The notes under the pieces were generated by a model. The model was given only the letters and a program-made list of their open reading frames with translations, ran no database searches and had not been told where the DNA came from. A stretch of 64,000 nt of DNA from JBGPTF01 sp041490445 (GTDB lineage: Bacteria; Acidobacteriota; Terriglobia; Acidiferrales; UBA7541): contig JBGPTF010000005.1 of assembly GCA_041490445.1 (NCBI GenBank), forward strand, positions 62,001 through 126,000, in the 5' to 3' direction. The position numbers and the translations under genes are program-made. Shown piece after piece: positions 26,599 to 34,579 of this stretch. Numbering within the stretch: position 1 is the first letter of the stretch; each line of letters starts with the position of its first letter.

Positions 26599-27309
26599 TT
26601 ATGCAGAAACACTGGCCTGGCGCATCAGGCTTTCAACCATCGAGCGGAAAACGACGAGCCCGTCGTCCGAGCCGAGCGCCTCTTCCACCGCGCGCTCCGG
26701 ATGCGGCATCAAGCCCATCACGTTGCGCTCGCGATTGCAGATGCCGGCAATGTTCGCGAGCGAGCCATTCGGATTGGCGGCGGGGTCTTCGCGCCCGTCG
26801 GGCATCGTGTAGCGGAAGACGATTTGCCGGTTGCGCTCGAGTTCGGCGAGCGTTGTCGCGTCGCAGAAGTAGTTGCCTTCGGAATGCGCGATTGGAACCT
26901 TGAGCACCTGGCCCTTCCGCGCGGAACAGGTGAAGGGCGTGTCCGTAACTTCGACGCGGAGATGCACGTGGCGGCAGATGAATCGCAGCCCTCTGTTGCG
27001 CAGCATTGCGCCGGGCAGCAGGCCCGCCTCGAGCAGAATCTGGAAGCCGTTGCAAATGCCGAGCACGAGCCCGCCGCGCCGCGCGAAGCGCTCGACGGCG
27101 CGCATTACCGGCGAAAACCGAGCGATCGCGCCGGTGCGGAGATAATCGCCGTACGCGAAGCCTCCCGGCAAGATGATGGCATCGAAATTATGAATTTGTT
27201 CCGATTGGTGCCACAGGAATTCCACCGGCTGGCCGAGAACGGCGCCGACGGCGTGATACGCGTCGTGGTCGCAGTTTGATCCCGGGAACACGACGACTCC
27301 GAATTTCAT
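26599..27309 (-). CDS. purQ: Phosphoribosylformylglycinamidine synthase subunit PurQ
   Basis: The 236-residue class I glutamine amidotransferase has FPGSNCDHDAY, ILPGGFAYGDYLRTGAIA, the nucleophile-elbow LGICNGFQIL (Cys) and the His/Glu pair in LMPHPERAVEE. It supplies ammonia from glutamine to PurL. It is separated from purL by the nuclease-like gene and the M20 peptidase, and no purS lies next to it, unlike the compact purS-purQ-purL order common elsewhere. Confidence 0.95.
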   Translation of the reverse strand: MKFGVVVFPGSNCDHDAYHAVGAVLGQPVEFLWHQSEQIHNFDAIILPGGFAYGDYLRTGAIARFSPVMRAVERFARRGGLVLGICNGFQILLEAGLLPGAMLRNRGLRFICRHVHLRVEVTDTPFTCSARKGQVLKVPIAHSEGNYFCDATTLAELERNRQIVFRYTMPDGREDPAANPNGSLANIAGICNRERNVMGLMPHPERAVEEALGSDDGLVVFRSMVESLMRQASVSA

Positions 27310-27408
27310 CGGGAATTGGCCCTCCGCGCAGCAATTCTAACACAGCAAACAGCGTTCCTGCGGTCATGCTGCCCGCCGGAAAAACTTGCCCCAGCCGTCA
27401 AGAAACCA

Positions 27409-28389
27409 TTACAACTTCAAGAGCCGCGCGGCATTGTTTCCCAGGATGTTCGCCTTGTCCTGCTTGGAAATCTTGAGCGCGCTGATGCTTTCTAGCATCT
27501 TCGGAATGCTGCCAATCTGGTGCGGGTAGTCGCTTCCCGCGAGAATGTGATCCGCGCCGGCAAACGTGACCGCAAGCTGCAGCGCGGCGGGGTCAAAATT
27601 CACCGTGTCGTAATAAAACTGCTTCAGGTAGGCGCTCGGCGGCCGCGAGATGTTGACCCGGCATTCGCTGAACGCGGAGTAGCCGCGGTCCAAGCGCTCC
27701 GCGAGATACGGAATCGCTCCCCCAAGATGCGACAGGACCCAGCGAATCCGCGGGAACCGCTCGGCAACTCCGCTGAAGACAAGCTTGGCGGCCGCGAGCG
27801 TCGTGTCGAACAAAAAGCCCACCAGCGGCATCAGCCAGTAATCCATCATTGCTTCCACGCCGAGGGGATCGGTGGGATGGATGTGGATCACCGCGTCGAG
27901 GCCGTTCGCCGCTTCATACACGGGCCAGAATCGCTGATCGCTCAGCGCCACGCCGTTGATGTTGCTGAAAACCATCGCGCCGCGAAAACCGAGTTGCTTG
28001 CATGCCCGTTCCAATTCCTTCACCGACGCTGCCGGATCGTTCAACGGCAGCGTGGCCAGGGCGGCAAACCGGCCGCGTTTCGTGCGAACGACTGCGGCGA
28101 ACGCGTCGTTCACCAAGGCCGCCAATTTCGCCGCCACCGCGGGAGACTCCACGTGTGTGCCCGGCGTCGTCAGCGTGATTACCTGCGTGTCGATGCCCTG
28201 CTCGATCAGCACGCCCTGGCGATAATCAATGTCGCGATGCCCGCGCACGGCGATGTTGTAATCCCCAGGATAATACAGGCGCGGATTGCCGTCCGCGTCC
28301 ACCGTAACTTTCACGACGCTCGTGCCGGATCGCAGCGCGTCCAGATAAGCCGGCGGATAGTAGTGATCGTGAAAATCAATGATGGCCAT
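27409..28389 (-). CDS. Amidohydrolase (ACMSD-like TIM-barrel)
   Basis: The 326-residue product starts MAIIDFHDHYYPP with the HxH metal pair. It also has HIHPTDP, SHLGGAIPYLAERLDRG and GSDYPHQIG, the ligand motifs of the amidohydrolase_2 group, which includes the aminocarboxymuconate-semialdehyde decarboxylase and gamma-resorcylate decarboxylase relatives. The reaction (hydrolysis or non-oxidative decarboxylation) cannot be chosen from sequence. AAGGAG precedes the ATG; the frame upstream of it belongs to leader overlapping the transporter. It overlaps the 3' end of the APC permease gene by 14 bases, so the two are co-translated and the permease may import a substrate. Confidence 0.85.
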   Translation of the reverse strand: MAIIDFHDHYYPPAYLDALRSGTSVVKVTVDADGNPRLYYPGDYNIAVRGHRDIDYRQGVLIEQGIDTQVITLTTPGTHVESPAVAAKLAALVNDAFAAVVRTKRGRFAALATLPLNDPAASVKELERACKQLGFRGAMVFSNINGVALSDQRFWPVYEAANGLDAVIHIHPTDPLGVEAMMDYWLMPLVGFLFDTTLAAAKLVFSGVAERFPRIRWVLSHLGGAIPYLAERLDRGYSAFSECRVNISRPPSAYLKQFYYDTVNFDPAALQLAVTFAGADHILAGSDYPHQIGSIPKMLESISALKISKQDKANILGNNAARLLKL

Positions 28390-29746
28390 TCTCGATTGCT
28401 CCTTGTGTTCGGCGGCGCACCCAGAGGTAATACACGGGAAGCCCCAGGGCAACCAGCAGAAGCCCCGAGACGCTCTTGAGTGGTTCGGCCGCGATTTGAT
28501 TGGCGATAATCGTCAACGATGCAACGATGAAAAAGACAGGGACCAGCGGGTATCCCCATGTGCGATATGACGGCGAGTACCCGGGCTTGCGGCGCAGACG
28601 GAACAGCCCGATCGTCATCAGCGCGAAGAACAGCCATTCGGTGTAGATCACGCGGGTGAAGAGCCCGCGATACGTATCCGTCGCGACCAATCCGGCTGAC
28701 CAGAGCGCCTGCAAGAGAATCGCGAGGTGCGGCGTTTGGAATCGAGGATGCACGGCGCCGAGCCAGCGAAACACCAGCCCGTCGTTTGCCATGGCGTAAT
28801 ACACCCTCGGCCCGGCGAGGATGATTCCATTCAGCGAGCCGAACGCGGACAGAATCACCAGAGCGGAAATCGCCGCGGCGCCCTTTGGACCGGCGAGCGC
28901 ATTTGCCGCGTCGGCGGCGACTCGATTCGAGGCGATCACCTGGTGGAGCGGCAGCACGTAGAGGTAAGCGGCGTTCAAGGCGAGATAGCAGAGGGTAACG
29001 ACCACGGTGCCGACGAGCAAGGCCCGCGGAATTGTTTTTTCTGGCGAGCGCGTTTCTCCCGCGGAATACGTCACCATGTGCCAGCCGCCGAAGGCGAACA
29101 GCCCCGCGATCACTCCTAGAATGATTTGGTGCGCTCCGATGGGCGGCATCGCCGCGCTGGTGATGGCAGGAGATGGCGCGTGTGACGGATGTCCGAAGGC
29201 GAAAAAGAACGCGAGGATCAGGACGATGGCCAGAACCTTCGCGATCGTGAGAACCGTCTGCACCGCGCTCCCTTGCTTGACGCCGAAATAATTTACGGCC
29301 GAAAGCAGCAGGATGCTCAGAATAGCGACGACCCGGATTCCGCGATCGTCTAGCGGCATGAAGTAGCCCACGAAGCGCGCGAAAATCACTCCGGTGGCGG
29401 CGATGATTCCGGAGTGCACGCTCCAGAACATCGCCCAGCCCCATAGAAATCCCACCTCGCGGGACAGACCTTCTTTCAGGAATATGTAAACCCCGCCGGT
29501 TTCGGAAAACGCGGACGCCAGTTCCGCGCAAACGAGCGCTCCGCAGAGCGTCAGCACCCCGGAGAGCATCCATACCAGGATCATTCCGCGGATGCTGGGC
29601 ACGTGCCTGCTGATGTCCGACGACTGGACGAAGACGGCCGCGCCGACGATGATGCCGACGACCAGGGCGGTCGCTTGCACGAAGCCAATCGAGCGAACTA
29701 GTTCCGCGCGCGAGGACGGTTGCGTCAAGGGCCGGAATGTTATCAC
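28376..29746 (-). CDS. APC superfamily amino acid permease
   Basis: The 456-residue inner-membrane protein has about twelve hydrophobic helices. It begins with the APC signature region (VGIIVGAAVFVQSSDISRHV) and the helix 2-3 segment (CAELASAFSETGGVYIFLKE) of amino acid/polyamine/organocation transporters, and includes the conserved AGETRSPEKTIPRALLVG. It probably imports an amino acid or amine. It is upstream of and overlapping the amidohydrolase gene, suggesting transport and breakdown of the same compound. Substrate not assignable. Confidence 0.88.
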   Translation of the reverse strand: MITFRPLTQPSSRAELVRSIGFVQATALVVGIIVGAAVFVQSSDISRHVPSIRGMILVWMLSGVLTLCGALVCAELASAFSETGGVYIFLKEGLSREVGFLWGWAMFWSVHSGIIAATGVIFARFVGYFMPLDDRGIRVVAILSILLLSAVNYFGVKQGSAVQTVLTIAKVLAIVLILAFFFAFGHPSHAPSPAITSAAMPPIGAHQIILGVIAGLFAFGGWHMVTYSAGETRSPEKTIPRALLVGTVVVTLCYLALNAAYLYVLPLHQVIASNRVAADAANALAGPKGAAAISALVILSAFGSLNGIILAGPRVYYAMANDGLVFRWLGAVHPRFQTPHLAILLQALWSAGLVATDTYRGLFTRVIYTEWLFFALMTIGLFRLRRKPGYSPSYRTWGYPLVPVFFIVASLTIIANQIAAEPLKSVSGLLLVALGLPVYYLWVRRRTQGAIENGHH

Positions 29747-29870
29747 ACGCCCGGAGAGGCCGATCGCACGCGGAGGCGATTACGCCGTCACGCTAAGACG
29801 CGATCAGACGGTGTCGGAGAATCCATTGACGCGCGAACTCTCTGGGCTTTTTTGACGGCGGGCGTGGAAG

Positions 29871-31370
29871 TTAGCCACGCCGCGTGCGCCGTTTCTTCTT
29901 TGGCGAGAAAGCGCGGCGAGGCTTCTTGTGCGGCTTGGCGGGATGAGCGCCCGGCTTCGAGCCGGCCGCTGTAGATTTTTTCGCAACCGTTTTCGCGCGG
30001 CGCGCGGCGGCCCAGCCGATCTTGTTTTCCTGCCGGGCACGCGCGATGGCGAGCGAGTCTGCGGGGATATCTTCGGTGATGGTGGACCCCGCGGCGATGT
30101 AGGAGCCGTCTCCGACTTTCACCGGTGCGATCAGCTCCGTGCCGCTCCCGACAAAAACGCGTTCGCCGATTGTCGTGGGGTTCTTGCGCACGCCGTCGTA
30201 GTTGCAGGTGATCGTGCCCGCGCCGACATTCGTGTCGCGGCCCACGGTGGCGTCGCCGAGATAGGTGAGGTGCATCGCCTTTACGCCTTCATGTAGCGTG
30301 CTCTTTTTCACTTCGACGAAGTTGCCGACGCGCGCGCCGGGACGCAGCTCGGCGCCATCGCGCAAATGCGCGAATGGCCCGATAATCGTGCCCGCGCCGA
30401 GTACGCTCGAAGCAACCATGCAGTGCGGGCGAACCATGACGCCTTCGGCGAGCACCGCATCGGTGAGGACGCTGCCGGTGCGCACCGTGCAGCCGGAGCC
30501 GATGCGCGTCTTACCCAGCAATTGCACGCACGGCTCGATTACCGTGTCGCAGCCGATTTCGACGTCGGCGTCGATCAGCACCGTCTCCGGCAGATAAATC
30601 GTCACGCCCGCATCCATCAACGCGGCGGCCTTGCGGCGGCGGAGAATGCGGTCCACCTCCGCGAGTTCGGCGCGGGTGTTGCAGCCAAGAATTTCCTGCG
30701 GATCGGCCGCCAACTGCGCAAGCACCTTTTCGCCGCGATGGTTCAGCAGAGCGATGGCGTCGGTAAGATAGAGTTCCTTGTGCGCGTTTTCCGGACGCAG
30801 CTCACTCAGGCACGGCCATAGCTTTTCGATCGTGAAGCAATACACGCTGGAATTGATTTCGTGGATCTTCTTCTGCGTTTCGCTGGCGGATTTTTCTTCG
30901 ACGATGGCGGCGACGGTCCCGTCCTGCTTGCGCACGATGCGGCCATACCCGGTGGGATCGTCAATCTTCGCGGTCAGAATCGTTGCCGCGGCCTGGCCCG
31001 CACGGTGCGCCTGCGCGAGCGCCGCGAGTGTTTCGGTGCGAATCAGCGGCGCGTCGCCCGGCAGAACGATCGCGAATCTTGCGCGCCCGGGAATTGCCTG
31101 GCGCGCCACCTGCATCGCGTGTCCCGTGCCGCTTTGGGGTTCCTGCAATACGGTTTGCGCGCCGAGCGCGGTAACGACCGCGCGGACATCCGCGGCCTGG
31201 TGGCCGACCACGGCGAGGATTTCCTGCGCGCCGATGGGCTGGCAGGCGCGTACCACGTGCTCGACGAGCGAGCGTCCGCCCGCGCGATGCAACACCTTGG
31301 CGAGATCGGACCGCAGCCGCGTGCCCTTCCCCGCAGCGAGAATGACGATGACCGTGTCGGCGGCGACCAT
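29871..31370 (-). CDS. glmU: Bifunctional GlmU (UDP-GlcNAc pyrophosphorylase / GlcN-1-P acetyltransferase)
   Basis: The product has 499 residues from the ATG of MVAADTVIVILAAGKG. The N-terminal uridyltransferase domain has LAAGKGTRLRSDLAKVLH and QEPQSGTGHAMQ. The C-terminal left-handed beta-helix has hexapeptide repeats (IGSGCTVRTGSVL ... VGAGTITCNYDGVRKNPT, IGERVFVGSGTELIAPVKVGDG). It makes UDP-GlcNAc for peptidoglycan and lipid A, which fits the nearby lpxC. After the normal end at about IGWAAARR there is an extra tail of roughly 40 residues very rich in Lys, Arg and Pro. An in-frame ATG at 31433 would add 21 residues. The gene is divergent from the zinc-ribbon/pseudopilin gene. Confidence 0.94.
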   Translation of the reverse strand: MVAADTVIVILAAGKGTRLRSDLAKVLHRAGGRSLVEHVVRACQPIGAQEILAVVGHQAADVRAVVTALGAQTVLQEPQSGTGHAMQVARQAIPGRARFAIVLPGDAPLIRTETLAALAQAHRAGQAAATILTAKIDDPTGYGRIVRKQDGTVAAIVEEKSASETQKKIHEINSSVYCFTIEKLWPCLSELRPENAHKELYLTDAIALLNHRGEKVLAQLAADPQEILGCNTRAELAEVDRILRRRKAAALMDAGVTIYLPETVLIDADVEIGCDTVIEPCVQLLGKTRIGSGCTVRTGSVLTDAVLAEGVMVRPHCMVASSVLGAGTIIGPFAHLRDGAELRPGARVGNFVEVKKSTLHEGVKAMHLTYLGDATVGRDTNVGAGTITCNYDGVRKNPTTIGERVFVGSGTELIAPVKVGDGSYIAAGSTITEDIPADSLAIARARQENKIGWAAARRAKTVAKKSTAAGSKPGAHPAKPHKKPRRAFSPKKKRRTRRG

Positions 31371-31491
31371 GTCCCCGTCATTTTCCCCTGCCGCTCCAGG
31401 TTTGGCAATCGTGCAGGCCGGTTGACTTTCCATCCCGAAAGAGACAACGAATGGCGCACGTCCGGCCGTTGCAACCTCTTGGAGGTGCGTC

Positions 31492-32277
31492 ATGAGCTAC
31501 TGCCCAAACTGTGGCAACGAAAACCCTGCGAACTCTCAGTTTTGTCAGACGTGTGGCACCGGCCTTTCCGCGAGCGCCGCAGCGGCAGGAACTATTCAGA
31601 GTTCGCCGGCAGGTGGCCCCGCCGAACCCAGTGGGAAGGCCATCGGCAGCTTGATCTGCGGCATTCTTTTTTTGTTCTTGCCGGCGGCGATCGTCGCAGT
31701 GATCCTAGGCCACATCTCACTTTCCGAGATTCGTCGAAGTGCGGGCCGTCTGAAAGGAAGAGGAATGGCAATCACCGGGCTTGCGCTAGGGTATTTCGGC
31801 TTGGCGACGATTCCCATCCTGATCATCGCGGCAATCGCGATCCCAAACCTATTGCGCTCTCGCATGGCAGCCAACGAAGCCTCGGCCGTTGGCTCGCTTC
31901 GCACCCTCACCACTGCAGCCGTTGAATATTCCGCGACGTACGGCAATGGGTTCCCGCCAAGCCTGGAGACGCTGGGAGGAATGGCGAATCAAACGGCAGC
32001 TTCGTGCGACGAGGCGAAATTGATTGACACTGTGCTCTCGGGCGAAGGCAGCGGAAGCTCTCCTGAGAAAAGCGGCTATCGGTTCACGTACCGGCCAGGA
32101 CCCTCAATTCCTGCTCCCGCCCAGGGTTGTTCCGTGCCCGGCGTGGCTGCGTTCTCTGTTCAAGCGGATCCAGTTATGCCGGGCACAACGGGGCAGAGAC
32201 ACTTCTTCGTCGATCAGACTGGCGTGATTCGCTCAGAAATGGAACACCCCGCCTCAGCGGACAGCCCCCCACTTTAA
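31492..32277 (+). CDS. Zinc-ribbon protein with membrane segments and pseudopilin-like region
   Basis: The 261-residue product combines three parts. An N-terminal zinc ribbon has CPNCGNENPANSQFCQTCG (two CxxC). A DUF4190-like pair of hydrophobic stretches follows (ICGILFLFLPAAIVAVILGH and ALGYFGLATIPILIIAAIAIP), with LGHISLSEIRRSAGRLKGRG between them. The last part resembles a type IV pilin/pseudopilin (AIPNLLRSRMAANEASAVGS and LRTLTTAAVEYSATYG). The ATG follows GGAGG by 6 bases. Such hybrids are known by annotation in this kind of bacterium, but the role is unknown; the zinc ribbon must face the cytoplasm. It does not have the normal prepilin N-terminus, so processing by PilD is doubtful. 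Confidence 0.8.
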   Translation: MSYCPNCGNENPANSQFCQTCGTGLSASAAAAGTIQSSPAGGPAEPSGKAIGSLICGILFLFLPAAIVAVILGHISLSEIRRSAGRLKGRGMAITGLALGYFGLATIPILIIAAIAIPNLLRSRMAANEASAVGSLRTLTTAAVEYSATYGNGFPPSLETLGGMANQTAASCDEAKLIDTVLSGEGSGSSPEKSGYRFTYRPGPSIPAPAQGCSVPGVAAFSVQADPVMPGTTGQRHFFVDQTGVIRSEMEHPASADSPPL

Positions 32278-32475
32278 AGCCCAATTCTCGAATGGGGACT
32301 GGATGTAACAATGCGAAGGACAGCAGAAGATGTAACAACAGGGAATCAAGTACTGAACGATATTCGAATGGAATGTGGCACAGGCCTTCGAAAGATCGCA
32401 TCCTTGAGGTTGCGCCAAAGGATGCGCCAGCCAAAATCTCCTCACCGGACCGTGAGTCGGCCACCCTCCCAAGAG

Positions 32476-32835
32476 TCAAGTTCGTTTTCTTCGGCCCTTC
32501 CGCTTCGGTTCATCCTCAAAGAGAGCACCAAAGAGCTCGCGTACCTTCTCCTTCGCCATGGATAGAGCCTTCCGGCCGCTGGGAGTGGACTTATAAATAC
32601 GCCGAATCTTGCCCGCTTTCACCTGTTCATGCGAGTGAAGAAGCCCTTTCTTTTCCATACTGTGCAGCAGGGGGTATAGTGTGCCAGCGCTGAGTTTGTA
32701 ACCATGCCGGGCAAGTTGTTCGATCATTCCAAGGCCAAAAACCCCTTCTTCCTCGGCACTGCGGAGAATATGCAGACGAATCAGTCCTGAATACAGCTCC
32801 CTCTCCTCCCAATACTTTTCTTCGGTAAGATGCAT
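32476..32835 (-). CDS. PadR family transcriptional regulator
   Basis: The 119-residue product has the PadR winged helix: LYSGLIRLHILRSAEEEGVFG, GYKLSAGTLYPLLHSMEKKG and a wing region ending RRIYKSTPSGRKAL, followed by a dimerisation helix and a basic tail (KRKGRRKRT). PadR proteins are mostly repressors that respond to phenolic compounds, drugs or membrane stress and often regulate the adjacent genes. It is the last gene of the minus-strand cytochrome/porin cluster, 116 bases from the monoheme cytochrome, so it may regulate that cluster. No operator was identified. Confidence 0.9.
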   Translation of the reverse strand: MHLTEEKYWEERELYSGLIRLHILRSAEEEGVFGLGMIEQLARHGYKLSAGTLYPLLHSMEKKGLLHSHEQVKAGKIRRIYKSTPSGRKALSMAKEKVRELFGALFEDEPKRKGRRKRT

Positions 32836-32951
32836 GATCGTGTTCCGCTATCGATCACCTAAATCACAACTAGGGAGACCCTCCAACGACAGCCGCGGCG
32901 CGCGCGCATGTACACGCAGTGGAAAACGCTGATTCTTACGCCAGCGAAAAA

Positions 32952-33302
32952 TTACTGCTTCTTGCCTAGGGAGCGAATGTAGCCAACCAACTGTTCGATC
33001 TGCTCCTTCTTCAATTTGCCGTCAAAGGCCGGCATCTTGTTCTTCCCCTTTGTGACGATTCGGTTGAGGTCGGCATCGGTTTGCTTCTGGACATCGTCGG
33101 ACCGGAGGTCACGAATCTTAAGCGCTGAGCCCATGACTGTCTTTCCAGCGCCGTCCGGGCCATGACACATGGCGCATTTTGACTTGAAGAGATCTTGACT
33201 CGGGTTCGTTTGTGCAGATGAAATAGGTGATATCAGAGAGACCGCCAACAGCGTCATGGCTGCCAGCAGTGGTTTCCATGCTTCCTTCATCGAGTGCTCC
33301 AT
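32952..33302 (-). CDS. Monoheme c-type cytochrome
   Basis: The 116-residue product has a signal peptide (ending ISSAQ), one heme site CAMCH (Cys43, Cys46, His47) and a probable distal methionine in KGKNKMPAF. The final VGYIRSL helix is typical of class I cytochromes. The ATG lies 8 bases after AAAGGAGG; a second ATG four codons later is possible. It is exported to the periplasm, where it could carry electrons between the inner membrane and the outer-membrane partner in the same cluster. It is preceded on the same strand by the triheme gene. Confidence 0.9.
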   Translation of the reverse strand: MEHSMKEAWKPLLAAMTLLAVSLISPISSAQTNPSQDLFKSKCAMCHGPDGAGKTVMGSALKIRDLRSDDVQKQTDADLNRIVTKGKNKMPAFDGKLKKEQIEQLVGYIRSLGKKQ

Positions 33303-33339
33303 TGGTCTTTCCTCCTTTATCGCTTAACTCGACGGCCTT

Positions 33340-33357
33340 GCGGCATTCACATGCCGC
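33340..33357. other. Intergenic hairpin in the cytochrome cluster
   Basis: GCGGCAT pairs with ATGCCGC around a TCAC loop between the triheme and monoheme cytochrome genes. There is no T-run, so it is not a clear terminator; it may be a processing or stability element. Confidence 0.5.
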
Positions 33358-33406
33358 CCTACTGGCCGCCGAGAGATCGTCTTACTTGCTCCTGCACAAG
33401 CGCAAA

Positions 33407-34483
33407 TCAGTGCTTCCTTCCCAATTCGCGAATGTAGGCAACTAACAACTGAATCTGTTCCGGGCTGTACTTCTTCTTGTACCCAGGCATTTTGCCCGCG
33501 CCGTTGCTGATCACATTTGCCAGGGTTTCGTCGCTCTGCGCCTGCACTTGTGGCGAGGTCAGGCTCGGAATCCGCATACTCTTGCCGATCGTGCCCGCGC
33601 CCGAACCGTCACTCGAGTGACAGGCGGAACATTTGGCGATGTAAATCTGCCGCCCGCTCCTGGGTGCAGTCGTAGCGGCCTGCACCTTGTTCAGCTTTGG
33701 TTCCACGGTGTTCCTTTGCTCCACTTCCGATGACTTCTTCCGGGCAGTGCCGCCTGCCGAGTTGGGAGCCGGAGGTTTCGACTCCGGCTGCCCCGTCACT
33801 TGGGTGGGAAGCGAAGGCGGCGGCTGTGGAATTGACACCGACGGCTTTGCGCTTTCAACTGGCGCTCTCTCTCCGCTGCTCTGGGTTAACCCGCGGATGT
33901 ACGATACAAATTGGCCGACTTGCACAGGATTGAAAGTCTTCGCGTAACCCGGCATCCTGCCTTTGCCCTTGCTGATTACCTCTGCCAATTCCTCAGCGCT
34001 GTGGCTCTGCACAGCCGCTGACGTCAAGTCAGGAATCTTCAGACTTTTGCCGATGGTGGTCCGGCCGGTACCGTCCTGAGCGTGACACGCGGTGCATTTG
34101 TCCTGAAAAACCGTATCCACATGGGGCAACGGTTGCGCCTGAGCTTCAGTTACCGCTCGTCCGGTGTTGGGATTACCCGCAGCGAGGTCACGCAGGAAGA
34201 GAATCAGGTTGCGGACCTTCTCGTCATCGAAGTTTTTGATGCGCGGCATCCTGCCTTTGCCCTCGAGAATGATCTGCCTCAGTTGCTCATCTGTCATGTT
34301 CTTGATCGCGGGACGCATGTCGCTGAGCTTCAGGCTTCGCCCGATCGTATTGTTGCCGCTGGCATCCGGGGCATGGCAGGCGGAACACTTGGCAACATAG
34401 AGGTCTCGCCCCCCGGTCTGGCCAAACGCGCTACCGACCAAGGCAATGAAGAAGATCGCAATCAGTGAAGGAAGTCTTCGCAT
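33407..34483 (-). CDS. Triheme c-type cytochrome (three class I domains)
   Basis: The 358-residue product has a signal peptide (IAIFFIALVGSAFGQ) and three similar cytochrome domains. Their heme sites are CSACH (33-37), CTACH (130-134) and CSACH (285-289). Each is followed by an IGRSLK/IGKSLK/IGKSMR strand and a GxMP distal-methionine motif (RMPRIKNF, RMPGYAKTF, KMPGYKKKY). A Pro/Ser-rich linker (about 205-275) separates domains 2 and 3. The repeats suggest internal duplication of a single-heme domain like the neighbouring monoheme gene. It is expected to be periplasmic and to pass electrons along its length. A strong SD is not visible; the ATG follows GCTAAGGCC. Confidence 0.92.
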   Translation of the reverse strand: MRRLPSLIAIFFIALVGSAFGQTGGRDLYVAKCSACHAPDASGNNTIGRSLKLSDMRPAIKNMTDEQLRQIILEGKGRMPRIKNFDDEKVRNLILFLRDLAAGNPNTGRAVTEAQAQPLPHVDTVFQDKCTACHAQDGTGRTTIGKSLKIPDLTSAAVQSHSAEELAEVISKGKGRMPGYAKTFNPVQVGQFVSYIRGLTQSSGERAPVESAKPSVSIPQPPPSLPTQVTGQPESKPPAPNSAGGTARKKSSEVEQRNTVEPKLNKVQAATTAPRSGRQIYIAKCSACHSSDGSGAGTIGKSMRIPSLTSPQVQAQSDETLANVISNGAGKMPGYKKKYSPEQIQLLVAYIRELGRKH

Positions 34484-34533
34484 GGCCTTAGCGATCCATC
34501 CCCGCAGTTAGAACCAAGTCGCAGGACGAACAT

Positions 34534-34566
34534 CTCGCGGGCAGGGTGACCTGCCCTGCCCGCGAG
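34534..34566. other. Strong intergenic hairpin between OM protein and triheme cytochrome genes
   Basis: A perfect 13-bp stem CTCGCGGGCAGGG / CCCTGCCCGCGAG with a 7-base loop lies in the 96-base spacer between the two cytochrome-cluster genes. No T-run follows in either direction, so partial attenuation or protection of the upstream transcript end is more likely than full termination. Confidence 0.6.
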
Positions 34567-34579
34567 TTCTTGCAAGGCG

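Noticed and set aside
32398..32425. Inverted repeat GCATCCTT/AAGGATGC between the pseudopilin and PadR genes
   Set aside because: The stem is short, has no T-run and is not placed as a terminator for either convergent gene; probably chance.
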